The notes beneath the pieces are model-generated. The model did no database searches, had not been told where the DNA came from, and saw only the letters and a list, made by a program, of their open reading frames with translations. A DNA stretch of 57,001 nt from Terriglobia bacterium (GTDB lineage: Bacteria; Acidobacteriota; Terriglobia; Terriglobales; Acidobacteriaceae): NCBI GenBank assembly GCA_020073015.1, contig JAIQFZ010000075.1, positions 1-57,001 of the forward strand, read 5' to 3'. Positions 18,291 through 26,859 of this stretch are shown here, piece after piece (position 1 is the stretch's first letter; each line of letters starts with the position of its first letter). The position numbers and the translations under genes are program-made.

Positions 18291-18352
18291 TGTTCGATGG
18301 CACCCGGCCCTGTTTTCAGCGAAACCCAGGAAGCAGCTCGGTAGGAGAACTC

Positions 18353-19018
18353 TTGAAAGATCTTTCTTGCTTCGCCCTTGCGTTCGTGTTTTCCGGAGTT
18401 CTCGTGGCCCAGCCATCGTCCGTCGCGGTAGAAGAGGAACCGCATCATCACGTCCTGCTGAAAAGCGAATCCGTCCTTGTGATGCGGGTAACACTTCCGC
18501 CAGCAGAGAGTACGCTGTTCCACACACACTCGCATGACCGGGTGGCGATTGATTTGACCGACACCGCAATCACCCTGCAAAGGCTCGGCGAGCCGGAAAG
18601 CGCGCCCGAGTCGACGAAACCCGGACGCGTGTCGGCGTCGGAGTTGAATGGCCCTTACACCCACCGGGTGCATAACGTCGGCCCCGGCGTACTCGAAGTG
18701 TTGGATGTGGAACTGCTTTATCGTCCAAAGCAGCCTGGCAGCACCGCGGCCGCGAAGGTGGAAGCGGAGAATCCCAGCGCACGCGTTTACAAGTGGACGC
18801 TCGGGCCGGGAGCTACATCCGCGATGCACACCCATGAGCGTCCCTATTTGATCGTCTCGGCGACCCCGCTAACGCTGAAGATGACGGATCCCGAAGGGAA
18901 GTCGTTTACGCACGATGTGAAGGCTGGGGACTTTCATTGGGTCGATGCCAGGGTCACGCACACGCTGGGCAATGAAGGGACGACCGCAGGGCAGATTGTG
19001 GAGATTGAATTGAAGTAA
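18353..19018 (+). CDS. Secreted double-cupin protein
   Basis: A 221-aa protein with two cupin-like halves. TTG 18353 is chosen as start because GGTAGGAGAAC stands just upstream and the first residues then form a signal peptide (LSCFALAFVFSGVLVAQ). Metal-binding-like histidines appear in each half: FHTHSHDR in the first and AMHTHERPYL in the second, followed by KAGDFHWVDARVTHTLGN. Reaction unknown; small bicupins often bind a metal and a small ligand. It stands alone between coaBC and the uracil-DNA glycosylase gene. Confidence 0.75.
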   Translation: MKDLSCFALAFVFSGVLVAQPSSVAVEEEPHHHVLLKSESVLVMRVTLPPAESTLFHTHSHDRVAIDLTDTAITLQRLGEPESAPESTKPGRVSASELNGPYTHRVHNVGPGVLEVLDVELLYRPKQPGSTAAAKVEAENPSARVYKWTLGPGATSAMHTHERPYLIVSATPLTLKMTDPEGKSFTHDVKAGDFHWVDARVTHTLGNEGTTAGQIVEIELK

Positions 19019-19044
19019 AGATCGCGATCAAAGCTGATCCGCTT

Positions 19045-19072
19045 TTCGCGGGCAGGAATGCCCGCGCCACAC
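19045..19072. repeat. Palindrome (GCGGGCAGGAATGCCCGC), copy of the TrmD insert
   Basis: These 28 bases are the exact reverse complement of 31203-31230, which lies in frame inside trmD. Confidence 0.85.
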
Positions 19073-19095
19073 CATCCTTTGTTATCCTTACCGCA

Positions 19096-19965
19096 ATGCC
19101 CCGCACTTTGGACCCTGAGCTTCGACGCGCGCTTGCGGCGCGAATCCGTTACTACAACGAGATGGGGATCTACGACTTCTACCGGCGTGAGACCTCGGGG
19201 GAAGTTGCGGAAGCAGCCGTTTCGGATGCCGTTGCCGTGCCAATCCAGCCAGAATCGAGAGAAGAGATGAGTCCACGCAAGGCCGCGGCGGTCGCGGTTG
19301 AAGAGAACATTTTTGAAGTCCTCGCACCGAAGCCGGAGCAGGGCGTCAGCGATCCGGCAAAAGGACTGAAGATCATCCGCGAAGACCTGGGCGACTGCAC
19401 GCGCTGCCCTCTTCACAAGCAGGGGCGGAAGCAGATCGTGTTTGGCGTGGGCAATCCGGCGACAGATCTGATGTTCGTCGGCGAGGGACCGGGCGCCGAT
19501 GAAGACCAGCAGGGCGAGCCCTTCGTGGGCCGCGCGGGGCAGTTGCTCAACAACATGATCAAGGCCATGGGGATCACGCGCGAGCAGGTGTACATCGCGA
19601 ACATCGTGAAGTGCCGTCCGCCGGGGAATCGCACACCGGAGCGCGAAGAGTGCGAGACCTGCTCGCCATTCCTGATGCGCCAGATCGCAGTGATCAAGCC
19701 GAAAGTGGTCGTCGCGTTGGGCGCGGTCGCGGCGAAGACGTTGCTCGCAATGAACGCCTCGATGGCACAGCTGCGCGGACGCTTTTACGACTTCAAGCCA
19801 GCGGGCGTTCGCAGCAACGATCCCAACTGGGAGGGATGCAAGCTGGCCGTGACGTACCATCCGGCGTTCCTGCTGCGCGATCCGCGGCAGAAGGGTGAGG
19901 CATGGAAAGATCTGCAGATGGTGATGAAGGAGTTGGGCCTGAAGGCGCCGAAATCAACCACGTAG
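19096..19965 (+). CDS. Uracil-DNA glycosylase, family 4 (iron-sulfur)
   Basis: Removes uracil from DNA in base-excision repair. The core from residue 90 has the family-4 marks: motif [21 protein letters not shown] (130-148) and motif [10 protein letters not shown]. Four cysteines suited to a [4Fe-4S] cluster are C101, C104, C173 and C189. About 90 residues at the N-terminus are poorly conserved and acidic, as in many family members annotated as phage-polymerase-related. Residues [10 protein letters not shown] match the thermostable UDG type. The TAG stop forms part of a GTAG repeat. Confidence 0.92.
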   Translation: MPRTLDPELRRALAARIRYYNEMGIYDFYRRETSGEVAEAAVSDAVAVPIQPESREEMSPRKAAAVAVEENIFEVLAPKPEQGVSDPAKGLKIIREDLGDCTRCPLHKQGRKQIVFGVGNPATDLMFVGEGPGADEDQQGEPFVGRAGQLLNNMIKAMGITREQVYIANIVKCRPPGNRTPEREECETCSPFLMRQIAVIKPKVVVALGAVAAKTLLAMNASMAQLRGRFYDFKPAGVRSNDPNWEGCKLAVTYHPAFLLRDPRQKGEAWKDLQMVMKELGLKAPKSTT

Positions 19966-20067
19966 GGACGGCCGCCCTCGGCCGTCCAGCCGGGCAAAGC
20001 CCGGCAGTGGCAAACACGTCGAGCGTGAGTGTTAGCATTTCTTAGCCGGCGAGGCGCCGGCGCTACC
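19962..20067. repeat. Run of GTAG palindromes before priA
   Basis: GTAGGGACGGCCGCCCTCGG with CCGTCC starts on the glycosylase stop. CCGGGC-AAA-GCCCGG follows, and AGCCGGCGAGGCGCCGGC plus GCTAC ends just before the priA ATG. The last unit recurs inside priA. Confidence 0.75.
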
Positions 20068-20073
20068 TCCCAC

Positions 20074-22575
20074 ATGCCCACCTTCGCCGACGTTGCTCTA
20101 CCCGTGCCGCTGGATATGGCGTTCACCTACGCCATCCCTCCGGGCATGGAGCCGGTCGTCGGCGGGCGCGTGCTGGTGCCGTTCCGGCAGCAACGCATGT
20201 CGGGCATCGTGGTTGAGCTGCATGACCGTCCGCCGCAGGCCAAGACCAAGAACGTCATCGAAGCGCTCGATCTCTCGCCGGTCCTCGACGAAAAACTGCT
20301 GAAACTGGGGAAGTGGATTGCCGATTACTATCTCGCACCGGTGGGCGAGGTGTTTCGCACCATGCTGCCGCTGTCCGCGGAGTTCAAGCGCGCGATCACG
20401 TATCGCATTACCGACGGAGGCCAGATGGCGCTGCATCTGGCGGGAATGTCGGGGTCTCCGGCGCGATCGCGGCGCACGCCGGAGGAACAGTTGGTCGAGT
20501 TCCGCGTGCTCGACTATCTAGCGGAGCGCGAGAGCGTAAGGGAAGAGCGTTTGCGCGCCGCGACCCGAGCTCCGAAAACGCTGCTGAGCGGTATGGTGCG
20601 CAAGAAGTGGATTGCGCGCGAGGATGTTTCAGCGGCCCGCGATGCTGCCCGCACGGTGAAGGTGGCGGTGCTCTTGGCGGCGGAAGAGAATAAGGAGACC
20701 GGCGAGGGCGAGACGCCCTCGCGACAGCCGGCGGGACGCCGGCGCTACACTTCCAAGCTCAACGAGAATCAGCAGACCCTGGTCGAAGCGCTCGCTGCTG
20801 CCGGCGGCCGCGTTCCAGTCGAGACCTTGCGTGGCCTTGAAATCCCGCGCACTACACTCGGCACGCTCGTAAAGCGCGGGATGGTTGCACTCGTCGACGA
20901 GCCGCAGGACTTCACGATGTCGAAAATCAAGCCGCGGCGGTCGCCCTTTGAATTTGAGTTCAGCCCGGCGCAGAAAGAGGCGCTCGCGAAGATTCTAGAG
21001 GGAGTTTCTTCAGGCAAGTTCAGCGGAATGCTGCTGCACGGTGTCACCGGATCCGGCAAGACTGCGGTCTATCTAGCCGGGATGCGCGAGGTACTGGAGC
21101 AGGGCCGCTCGTCGATCCTGCTGGTTCCTGAAATCGGCCTGACTCCCGCGTTGGCGGCCGACCTGCATCAGGCCTTTGGCGACGAAGTCGCGATCCTGCA
21201 CTCCGGGCTTACGGATGCGGAACGTGCCGAGCAATGGCATCGCATCAAGCGCGGTGAGGCGCGGGTCGTCGTGGGGACGCGCTCGGCGGTGTTCGCTCCG
21301 GTCAGCGATCTGGCATTGCTCATCGTCGACGAAGAGCAGGACTCCTCCTACAAGCAGGAAGAGACGCCGCGCTATCACGCGCGCGACGTGGCGGTGATGC
21401 GGGCGAAGATGGCCGGCGCGGTCGTTGCGTTGGGGTCGGCCACGCCTTCACTCGAGTCGTACTACAACGCAAAGAAGAACAAATACGCGCTCGTGGAGTT
21501 GCCCGACCGCGTCGAGCAGCGTCCGCTGCCGGAGGTCGAGATTCTCGACATGCGGCAGGAGTTTCAGGAGACCGGCCACGAGCAGGTGATCTCGCGCAAG
21601 CTGGCGGAGGAAATCCGTGAGCGGCTGGAGAAGAAAGAGCAGGTGATGGTGCTGCTCAACCGGCGCGGGTACTCGCCCGTCGCACTCTGCCGCACCTGTG
21701 GCAAGACGCTCCAATGCAAGAACTGCGCGGTGTCGATGACCCACCACAAGCGCGAGCACAAGATGGAATGTCACTACTGCGGATATGTCGCCCGCATTCC
21801 CGACAAATGCATGCATTGCGGCAGCGAGTACGTGTATTTTGTCGGGACGGGTTCGGAGAAGCTGGAAGAATTGCTGCACGGCATGTTTCCACAAGCGCGC
21901 ATCGGGCGGCTTGATCGCGACACGGTGCGCGGGCGCGAAGATTTCGAGCGCGCCCTGAATGCGCTCAACGAAGGCGAACTCGACATGCTGGTGGGCACGC
22001 AGATGATTGCCAAGGGGCACGATGTCCACGGCGTGACGCTGGTGGGCGTGGTCGGGGCAGACATTGCGCTCGGGTTGCCCGATTTCCGCGCCGCCGAAAG
22101 AACTTTTCAGTTGCTCACCCAGGTGGCAGGCCGCGCGGGTCGGGGACAGGCGCCGGGAAAAGTCGTACTGCAGACATATTTTCCGGATCACTACGCCGTG
22201 CAATTCGCGGCGCGCCACGATTTCGCCGGCTTCTACGACAAGGAACTGCAATTTCGCAGCTGGATGCACTATCCGCCCTACAGCGCGATCGCCAACGTCC
22301 TGATCCGCAGCGAAAAGCTGGACGATGCGCTCACCTGGTCAGGCGAACTGGGCCGGTGGTTTGAGAAGACGCGGCACGAGGGCATCCGCGTGCTCGGCCC
22401 GGCGGCGGCGCCCATCCTGCGGCTGAAGCGGGATTACCGGTATCACTTCATTCTGAAGTCTCCGAGCCGCGAGAAGATGAATACGCTGCTGCGGGCCATG
22501 CTGGCAGAAGCGGCAGCACGGAAGATTCCGCGCACTCAGATCATCGTGGATGTGGATGCGGTGTGGCTGATGTGA
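20074..22575 (+). CDS. priA: Primosomal replication restart helicase PriA
   Basis: A superfamily 2 helicase that reloads the replisome at stalled forks. The N-terminal DNA-binding part opens FADVALPVPLDMAFTYAIP. Walker A GVTGSGKT is near residue 323. The Walker B box reads DEEQ near 419 in place of the DEEH of E. coli. The zinc-binding cysteines are in CRTCGKTLQCKNC (about 539-551), CHYCG and CMHC. Length 833 aa is longer than usual, partly because a palindromic repeat at 20697-20749 is translated in frame (residues about 209-226). ATG 20074 is the natural start; the frame upstream is repeat DNA. Confidence 0.95.
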   Translation: MPTFADVALPVPLDMAFTYAIPPGMEPVVGGRVLVPFRQQRMSGIVVELHDRPPQAKTKNVIEALDLSPVLDEKLLKLGKWIADYYLAPVGEVFRTMLPLSAEFKRAITYRITDGGQMALHLAGMSGSPARSRRTPEEQLVEFRVLDYLAERESVREERLRAATRAPKTLLSGMVRKKWIAREDVSAARDAARTVKVAVLLAAEENKETGEGETPSRQPAGRRRYTSKLNENQQTLVEALAAAGGRVPVETLRGLEIPRTTLGTLVKRGMVALVDEPQDFTMSKIKPRRSPFEFEFSPAQKEALAKILEGVSSGKFSGMLLHGVTGSGKTAVYLAGMREVLEQGRSSILLVPEIGLTPALAADLHQAFGDEVAILHSGLTDAERAEQWHRIKRGEARVVVGTRSAVFAPVSDLALLIVDEEQDSSYKQEETPRYHARDVAVMRAKMAGAVVALGSATPSLESYYNAKKNKYALVELPDRVEQRPLPEVEILDMRQEFQETGHEQVISRKLAEEIRERLEKKEQVMVLLNRRGYSPVALCRTCGKTLQCKNCAVSMTHHKREHKMECHYCGYVARIPDKCMHCGSEYVYFVGTGSEKLEELLHGMFPQARIGRLDRDTVRGREDFERALNALNEGELDMLVGTQMIAKGHDVHGVTLVGVVGADIALGLPDFRAAERTFQLLTQVAGRAGRGQAPGKVVLQTYFPDHYAVQFAARHDFAGFYDKELQFRSWMHYPPYSAIANVLIRSEKLDDALTWSGELGRWFEKTRHEGIRVLGPAAAPILRLKRDYRYHFILKSPSREKMNTLLRAMLAEAAARKIPRTQIIVDVDAVWLM
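20697..20749. repeat. Palindromic repeat inside the priA coding frame
   Basis: Two units: GGCGAGGGCGAGACGCCCTC, then AGCCGGCGGGACGCCGGC with GCTAC. It encodes GEGETPSRQPAGRRRYT. The second unit matches 39756-39782 in rnr at 26 of 27 bases on the other strand. Confidence 0.85.
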
Positions 22576-22597
22576 GGTAGGCAATCATCCGTCGGCT

Positions 22598-23650
22598 CTA
22601 CTTGCGGTGTAGCAGGTGCCGAACCCCGTCGCCGAGATCGTGCAGGGCCCCACGGGCGTCGTCGCGCAACTCCGGCCATACCTCTCGTCCGGAACTGTGC
22701 GTAAACGGGGCCGGGGTGAAACTGAGAACCAGTATTACTAGTGCGAACATCGCGATGGCGCGCCGCCGACCTGCGACTTCGGGATAGCGTGGAACCAGGG
22801 GATGTCGGGCCGTCAGCGCCAGAAGTACAGCCCAGAGGAACCAGCCTGTCCAAAAATACTTTCCAAGAGGCACAAGTGCGAAAACGGTGACGATGGAGAT
22901 CACGCGATGGAGGCCCGGCACAACCGAGAAAATGATGTGTCCGCCATCGAGTTGTCCGCCAGGCAACAGATTCAGGGCCGTGGCGAACATCCCCACCCAG
23001 GCTGCAGCCGCGACCGGATGCAGCGACAGAGCGGTCAGCGGCACACCGCTATGCAGGAATCGTGCGGCGAGATGAAAGGCGAGCGGGAATCCGAGCTGAA
23101 AGCCGGAAGCCGGGGGTCCTGTGATCGGACGGGAGAGAGACAGTCCGGCGAACAGTGCAATACACGCGGGGATGAAGCCCGCGATCGGCCCCGCGATTCC
23201 GATATCGAATAACGCGGCGCGCGAGGGGATTGGGCTCTTGATGCGGATGAAAGCCCCGAGTGTCCCGATCAAGCTGGGAAAGGGCACAAAGAACGGGGGC
23301 GTTGCGTAGACGCGATAGTGGCGGGCGTAGAGATAGTGCCCCATCTCGTGCGCGAACAAGATGGCCATCAGCGTAAGAGAAAAGGGAACGCCCAACAGCA
23401 GATTCGACGGTTTTTGCAGAACCCAGCCGAGCGGGAAGAGCGAAACCGTGTCGTCATTCAGCAAAAACACCGGCTGGTTGTGGAGGTAATTGAACTGCAT
23501 GCGAGCCCCGACCACCAGCGTGCTGAACATCGTCAGCACGAAGAAGAGCACATAGAGCCACCAGTGCTGGCGCGGCGGTGTGATGATCCAGACTTCCTGC
23601 GGACGCTCATTTTCGGGAGCGGGTGGGAAAGGCGGCGTGGGTTCAGACAT
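22598..23650 (-). CDS. Site-2 protease family membrane metalloprotease (M50)
   Basis: A 350-aa polytopic zinc protease. HEMGH at residues 101-105 holds the zinc histidines and the catalytic glutamate, and NLLPGGQLDGGH near 227-238 gives the third ligand (D235). Membrane helices surround these (LYVLFFVLTMFSTLVVG, FSLTLMAILFA, IAGPIAGFIPACIALFAGL and others). The N-terminal 28 residues are proline-rich and cytosolic. It has no PDZ domain, so the substrate is open; such proteins are common in Acidobacteriota and Cyanobacteria. It lies downstream of the HU-family gene, 111 bases away, with repeats between. Confidence 0.88.
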   Translation of the reverse strand: MSEPTPPFPPAPENERPQEVWIITPPRQHWWLYVLFFVLTMFSTLVVGARMQFNYLHNQPVFLLNDDTVSLFPLGWVLQKPSNLLLGVPFSLTLMAILFAHEMGHYLYARHYRVYATPPFFVPFPSLIGTLGAFIRIKSPIPSRAALFDIGIAGPIAGFIPACIALFAGLSLSRPITGPPASGFQLGFPLAFHLAARFLHSGVPLTALSLHPVAAAAWVGMFATALNLLPGGQLDGGHIIFSVVPGLHRVISIVTVFALVPLGKYFWTGWFLWAVLLALTARHPLVPRYPEVAGRRRAIAMFALVILVLSFTPAPFTHSSGREVWPELRDDARGALHDLGDGVRHLLHRK

Positions 23651-23682
23651 GAAATATCAAATCGAATCTGGATGCACCCCAC

Positions 23683-23761
23683 TCCGGCCCGGACGCGGGC
23701 GTCCGCGTCGTCAGTCCGGCAGAGCCTGCCTTGAGGCGAGCCGAAGGGATGCCGGCGCTAC
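23683..23761. repeat. Palindromic repeat abutting the HU gene stop
   Basis: Contains GGACGCGGGCGTCC, a unit CCTGCCTTGAGGCGAGCCGA related to the one in gtrA, and ends with CCGGCGCTAC. On the minus strand GTAGCGCCGGC begins one base or less after the HU gene stop. Confidence 0.7.
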
Positions 23762-24031
23762 TTAGTCAATCGACTGCAGTTCCTTGCCGGGTTTGAACCG
23801 CACGGCCTTTCCGGGCGGAATGGAAACTTCGGCGCCGGTGCGCGGATTGCGTCCGATGCCCGTCTTGCGCGGGCGCACATTGAAGACGCCGAAGCCGCGC
23901 AATTCGATGCGGTCGCCGGTGGCCAGCGCCTTCTTCATGCTTTCGAAGACGGTTTCGACCGCGAGTTCCGCCTTGGTCTTGGTGATCCCCGTGCGGTTGA
24001 CTACTTCGTTGATGATGTCGAGTTTAATCAC
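23762..24031 (-). CDS. HU/IHF family DNA-binding protein
   Basis: An 89-aa histone-like protein that bends and packs DNA as a dimer. The N-terminal helices run MIKLDIINEVVNRTGITKTK; the beta arm contains the family core GFGVFNVRPRKTGIGRNPRTG. The GTG start is preceded by GGGAG at 7 bases. A near-consensus promoter lies upstream at 24077-24105, and the 5' leader can form a small hairpin (GAGGCA/TGCCTC). Confidence 0.94.
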   Translation of the reverse strand: MIKLDIINEVVNRTGITKTKAELAVETVFESMKKALATGDRIELRGFGVFNVRPRKTGIGRNPRTGAEVSIPPGKAVRFKPGKELQSID

Positions 24032-24076
24032 GCGGCGTCTCCCATCCCCCGAGGCAAAGCCTGCCTCAAGTTATTG

Positions 24077-24105
24077 ATGCTAAGGGAGATAGGGCGGATT
24101 GTCAA
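24077..24105 (-). promoter_or_regulatory. Sigma70-type promoter of the HU-family gene
   Basis: On the minus strand TTGACA (24105-24100), a 17-base spacer and TAGCAT (24082-24077) are found. Transcription would start near 24070, about 40 bases before the GTG. Confidence 0.75.
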
Positions 24106-24146
24106 CCGGGGGATCAATCTCGTAATATGGCAGCACCAGCCGAGCG

Positions 24147-24249
24147 ATTTGTAATTGGCGATTTGTCATTTGTGATTGAAACTTCGCCCTGCCCCCGGTT
24201 TCGATCTCGCCGCAAGATTGCCTATTACAAATCACCAATTACAAATTCC
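24147..24249. repeat. Word-type inverted repeat (ATTTGTAATTGG)
   Basis: The left arm ATTTGTAATTGGCGATTTGT pairs with the right arm ACAAATCACCAATTACAAAT with one mismatch, with about 50 bases between. It is AT-rich, unlike the genes, and ends 11 bases before dcd. Confidence 0.75.
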
Positions 24250-24259
24250 AAGGAGCTGC

Positions 24260-24811
24260 ATGATTAAGAGTGACCGCTGGATCCGCCGCATGGCGACCGA
24301 GCACGACATGATTAACCCCTACTCCGAGAAGCAGGTGAACGAGGGCGTGATTTCCTACGGCGTGTCCAGCTACGGATACGACCTGCGCGTGGCCGACGAG
24401 TTCAAGATTTTTACCAACGTCAACAGCACCATCGTGGACCCGAAACATTTCGACGAACGCTCGTTTGTGACCGTGAATGCAGACGTGGCCATCATCCCGC
24501 CGAATTCGTTTGCGCTGGCCCGGTCGGTGGAATATTTCAAGATTCCGCGCGACGTGCTGACGGTGTGCGTGGGCAAGTCCACCTATGCCCGCTGCGGGAT
24601 CATCGTCAACGTGACGCCCTTCGAGCCGGAGTGGGAAGGCTTCGTCACGCTTGAGATCTCCAACACCACGCCTCTGCCCGCCAAGATCTATGCGAACGAA
24701 GGCCTGTGCCAGATTCTCTTCTTCCAGTCCGACGAGGTCTGCGAGACCAGCTACAAGGACCGCAAAGGAAAATACCAGGCGCAGAAGGGGATCGTGCTGC
24801 CCAAGTTGTAG
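24260..24811 (+). CDS. dcd: dCTP deaminase
   Basis: Turns dCTP into dUTP for thymidylate supply (183 aa). The family core is intact: [22 protein letters not shown] and [14 protein letters not shown], which holds the catalytic glutamate. It could be the form that also hydrolyses dUTP; sequence alone does not tell. ATG 24260 has AAGGAG 5 bases upstream. The frame open upstream is repeat DNA. tmk lies 2.7 kb away on the other strand, so both belong to the pyrimidine deoxynucleotide route but not to one operon. Confidence 0.94.
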   Translation: MIKSDRWIRRMATEHDMINPYSEKQVNEGVISYGVSSYGYDLRVADEFKIFTNVNSTIVDPKHFDERSFVTVNADVAIIPPNSFALARSVEYFKIPRDVLTVCVGKSTYARCGIIVNVTPFEPEWEGFVTLEISNTTPLPAKIYANEGLCQILFFQSDEVCETSYKDRKGKYQAQKGIVLPKL

Positions 24812-24814
24812 GGG

Positions 24815-24996
24815 CAGGCTTTCGGCTTTGGGCGCTGGGCCTTAGGCTAAGCAGTCAGCACTCGGCGTTTGGTCCGGGGTGAAGGTGCAAGCCTCTGCCC
24901 GCCAGAAGATGCGGGAAATCTTGAAATCCTATGAATGGATGAAGATAGCCGTGAAGGGCCTAACCCGAGAGCCTAACGCCCAAAGCCCAGAGCCGA
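24815..24996. repeat. Word-type inverted repeat between dcd and hfq
   Basis: The left arm starts TCGGCTTTGGGCGCTGGGC, and the right arm at 24968-24996 is its complement at 22 of 26 positions. It fills the gap between two convergent genes and may serve as terminator for both. Confidence 0.7.
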
Positions 24997-24999
24997 CTC

Positions 25000-25404
25000 T
25001 CACTTCTTCCCGTTCTCGCCTTCCTTGAACATGTACTTAATGGCGGGCTTGTAGATCATCAGGTTGGGGGCGCCGGTGCGGTTCAGCTTGATGCACTGTT
25101 TGTCGTACCACTCGATGTAGCCGTGGACTTCCTCGCCGTCACGCAGCACCACGACCATGGGAGTCTTGGTCTGCATCTGTTTCTGGTAATAGAAGTTCTC
25201 GGCGTTGGTCTGCTCGGTGGGGGCAGTCTTCTTGGCCGGCGCGGCGGAACGTTCGCGGTCGCGGCGCTCGCTGGGCGCGTGGTTGTGCGCGTGATTGTGG
25301 TTGTGATCGTTGCGGCTGAGCGAAGGGCGGATCAGCTTGCGATTCGCGAAGCCTTCCTGATCGCCGGATTGTTCGGCTGGTATGGGATCGACGGTGTCTT
25401 TCAT
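25000..25404 (-). CDS. hfq: Hfq-like RNA chaperone with long N-terminal extension
   Basis: A 134-aa Sm-fold protein that likely binds small RNAs and mRNAs. The Sm1 region is residues 80-110 (TPMVVVLRDGEEVHGYIEWY) and Sm2 is 112-126 (NLMIYKPAIKYMFK). The usual YKHA of E. coli Hfq reads YKPA here. A 70-residue extension precedes the core, with a histidine-rich patch HNHNHAHNH at 34-42 and a basic stretch ERRDRERS. The usual C-terminal tail is almost absent. Related forms are seen in other Acidobacteriota as far as I recall. It stands alone, ending close to the repeat hairpin. Confidence 0.85.
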   Translation of the reverse strand: MKDTVDPIPAEQSGDQEGFANRKLIRPSLSRNDHNHNHAHNHAPSERRDRERSAAPAKKTAPTEQTNAENFYYQKQMQTKTPMVVVLRDGEEVHGYIEWYDKQCIKLNRTGAPNLMIYKPAIKYMFKEGENGKK

Positions 25405-25636
25405 ATCGCACCACCTGCGCGCATGGCGGCAGAATATGCCACAACACTTGAGCCTGTGCTTGTGGGTTCTGAGGTGTGAACTTAACGATTACGGTATCAC
25501 AGCCAACTGGGGATGACAATCATTTGTGCGGCTTGGGAGGCAGTTTCTGAGCCAAGACTGAAGGAGATCAAGCGCGCCCCAACGGTCGATTTCCAGTCTC
25601 TGGTGGAAGCTGAATTCCCGGGCGGCGAGTCCCCTG

Positions 25637-26737
25637 TCAGGGGACTCTTTCGAGCGCGGTGGCGAAAGCGTCGAGCGAGAGCGACCGCAACAGGTTCCGC
25701 CGCATACCGCGCTCCACTTCTCCTAGCCCCTCGCTGGCGCGCTGAATCCAGGCAAAATCGGCGGCGTCGGCCATCTTCTTCAGCTCTCCCAGGATGTCGG
25801 TGTTGCGCACCAGTTGCGCCGTGCCGGACTGCAGGAACAACATGTCTTCGAGCAGCGAGTAGAGAGTGCGCAGCAGAACGTCTGTCTTCTCGCGGCCATC
25901 GGCGCCTGGACGGTAGGTCTCAGTCGTCTTGAAGAGTTCGCTGTGGTCGCTGCCGCGCAGCGCGGAATTCAGCAGGATGAGTGCGTGAGAGCGGGCGGCG
26001 GTATAGGTGTCAAGGTCGAACGACAACGCGCGCCCAACGGCGCCATCGCTCAGCCGGGCGACGAGCGCGCGCTGCTTTGGATTCCATTCGGGACGACGCT
26101 TCGCGAGCAGCGCTTCGATTTCAGCGGATGCGAGTGCACCCAATGCAAAGGTCATCGAGCGTGAGCGAATCGTCGGCAGCAGTTCGCCAGGGTTTTCTGT
26201 CAGCAGGAAAATCGTGGCAAAATCGGGCGGCTCTTCTAAAACCTTCAACAGCGAGTTGGCCGCCTCTTTCATAAAAGCAGAATCGGTAAAGATGTAAACG
26301 CGCTCGCGGGCTTCGCCCGGGCGATAGTAAATGGTTTCGATGACGTGCCGGACCTGGTCCACCTTGATCATGAGTTGCGGCGGATCGGGAGGAATGACCA
26401 GCACGTCGGGATGAGTCTGCACAAAGATGCGAGTCTCTTTCTTGTCGGTCTCGCGCAGGTTTTCACGGACTTCGACAGCCTCGGCGAAGCGAGCGTCCAG
26501 GTCCTCGGCCTGGGCGATGCGGGTGCAGTTCGAGCAGCGTCCGCAGAAGTCGGGCAGGCCGTCGGAGGCGGGTGGTTCGAGACAATTCATGGCGCGCGCG
26601 AGCATGAGCGCCAGCGTGTACTTGCCTGATCCGTGCGCGCCGGAAAGAACCACGGCGTGCGGAAACCGGTTGCGCGCCAGCATTTCGCGCAAGCGGTGCA
26701 CAGTTTCCGGGTTGCCAACAAAATTAGAAAACGGCAT
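25637..26737 (-). CDS. holB: DNA polymerase III delta' subunit
   Basis: A clamp-loader subunit of 366 aa. The AAA+ P-loop-like segment GAHGSGKYT is at residues 33-41. The zinc module is C52, C65, C68 and C71. The sensor region follows in the usual order (IKVDQVRHVIE, ANSLLKVLEEPP, TIRSRS). An extra stretch of about 20 residues sits between the zinc module and THPDVLVI. It lies downstream of tmk in the same direction, the common tmk-holB order, with a repeat hairpin between. Confidence 0.92.
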   Translation of the reverse strand: MPFSNFVGNPETVHRLREMLARNRFPHAVVLSGAHGSGKYTLALMLARAMNCLEPPASDGLPDFCGRCSNCTRIAQAEDLDARFAEAVEVRENLRETDKKETRIFVQTHPDVLVIPPDPPQLMIKVDQVRHVIETIYYRPGEARERVYIFTDSAFMKEAANSLLKVLEEPPDFATIFLLTENPGELLPTIRSRSMTFALGALASAEIEALLAKRRPEWNPKQRALVARLSDGAVGRALSFDLDTYTAARSHALILLNSALRGSDHSELFKTTETYRPGADGREKTDVLLRTLYSLLEDMLFLQSGTAQLVRNTDILGELKKMADAADFAWIQRASEGLGEVERGMRRNLLRSLSLDAFATALERVP

Positions 26738-26776
26738 GAGACTTCTTTCTGCTGCAGAAGGGCGAGAGAATCGCTG

Positions 26777-26830
26777 TTGGCTCTTAGCTCTTGGCTTTTA
26801 GCTAAGGGCTAAAGGCTAAGAGCCAAGAGC
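26777..26830. repeat. Word-type hairpin between tmk and holB
   Basis: TTGGCTCTTAGC on the left pairs exactly with GCTAAGAGCCAA on the right, with further pairing of the inner TTTTAGC words. It is followed by a unit CTCCGTGTCTCTGTGGTG. Confidence 0.75.
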
Positions 26831-26859
26831 GGTTTGTCTCCGTGTCTCTGTGGTGAGTC

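Noticed and set aside
17321-18835. A 504-codon minus-strand frame over coaBC and the cupin gene
   Set aside because: It is antisense to well-supported genes, and its residues (many R, H, Q) look like a GC-rich shadow frame.
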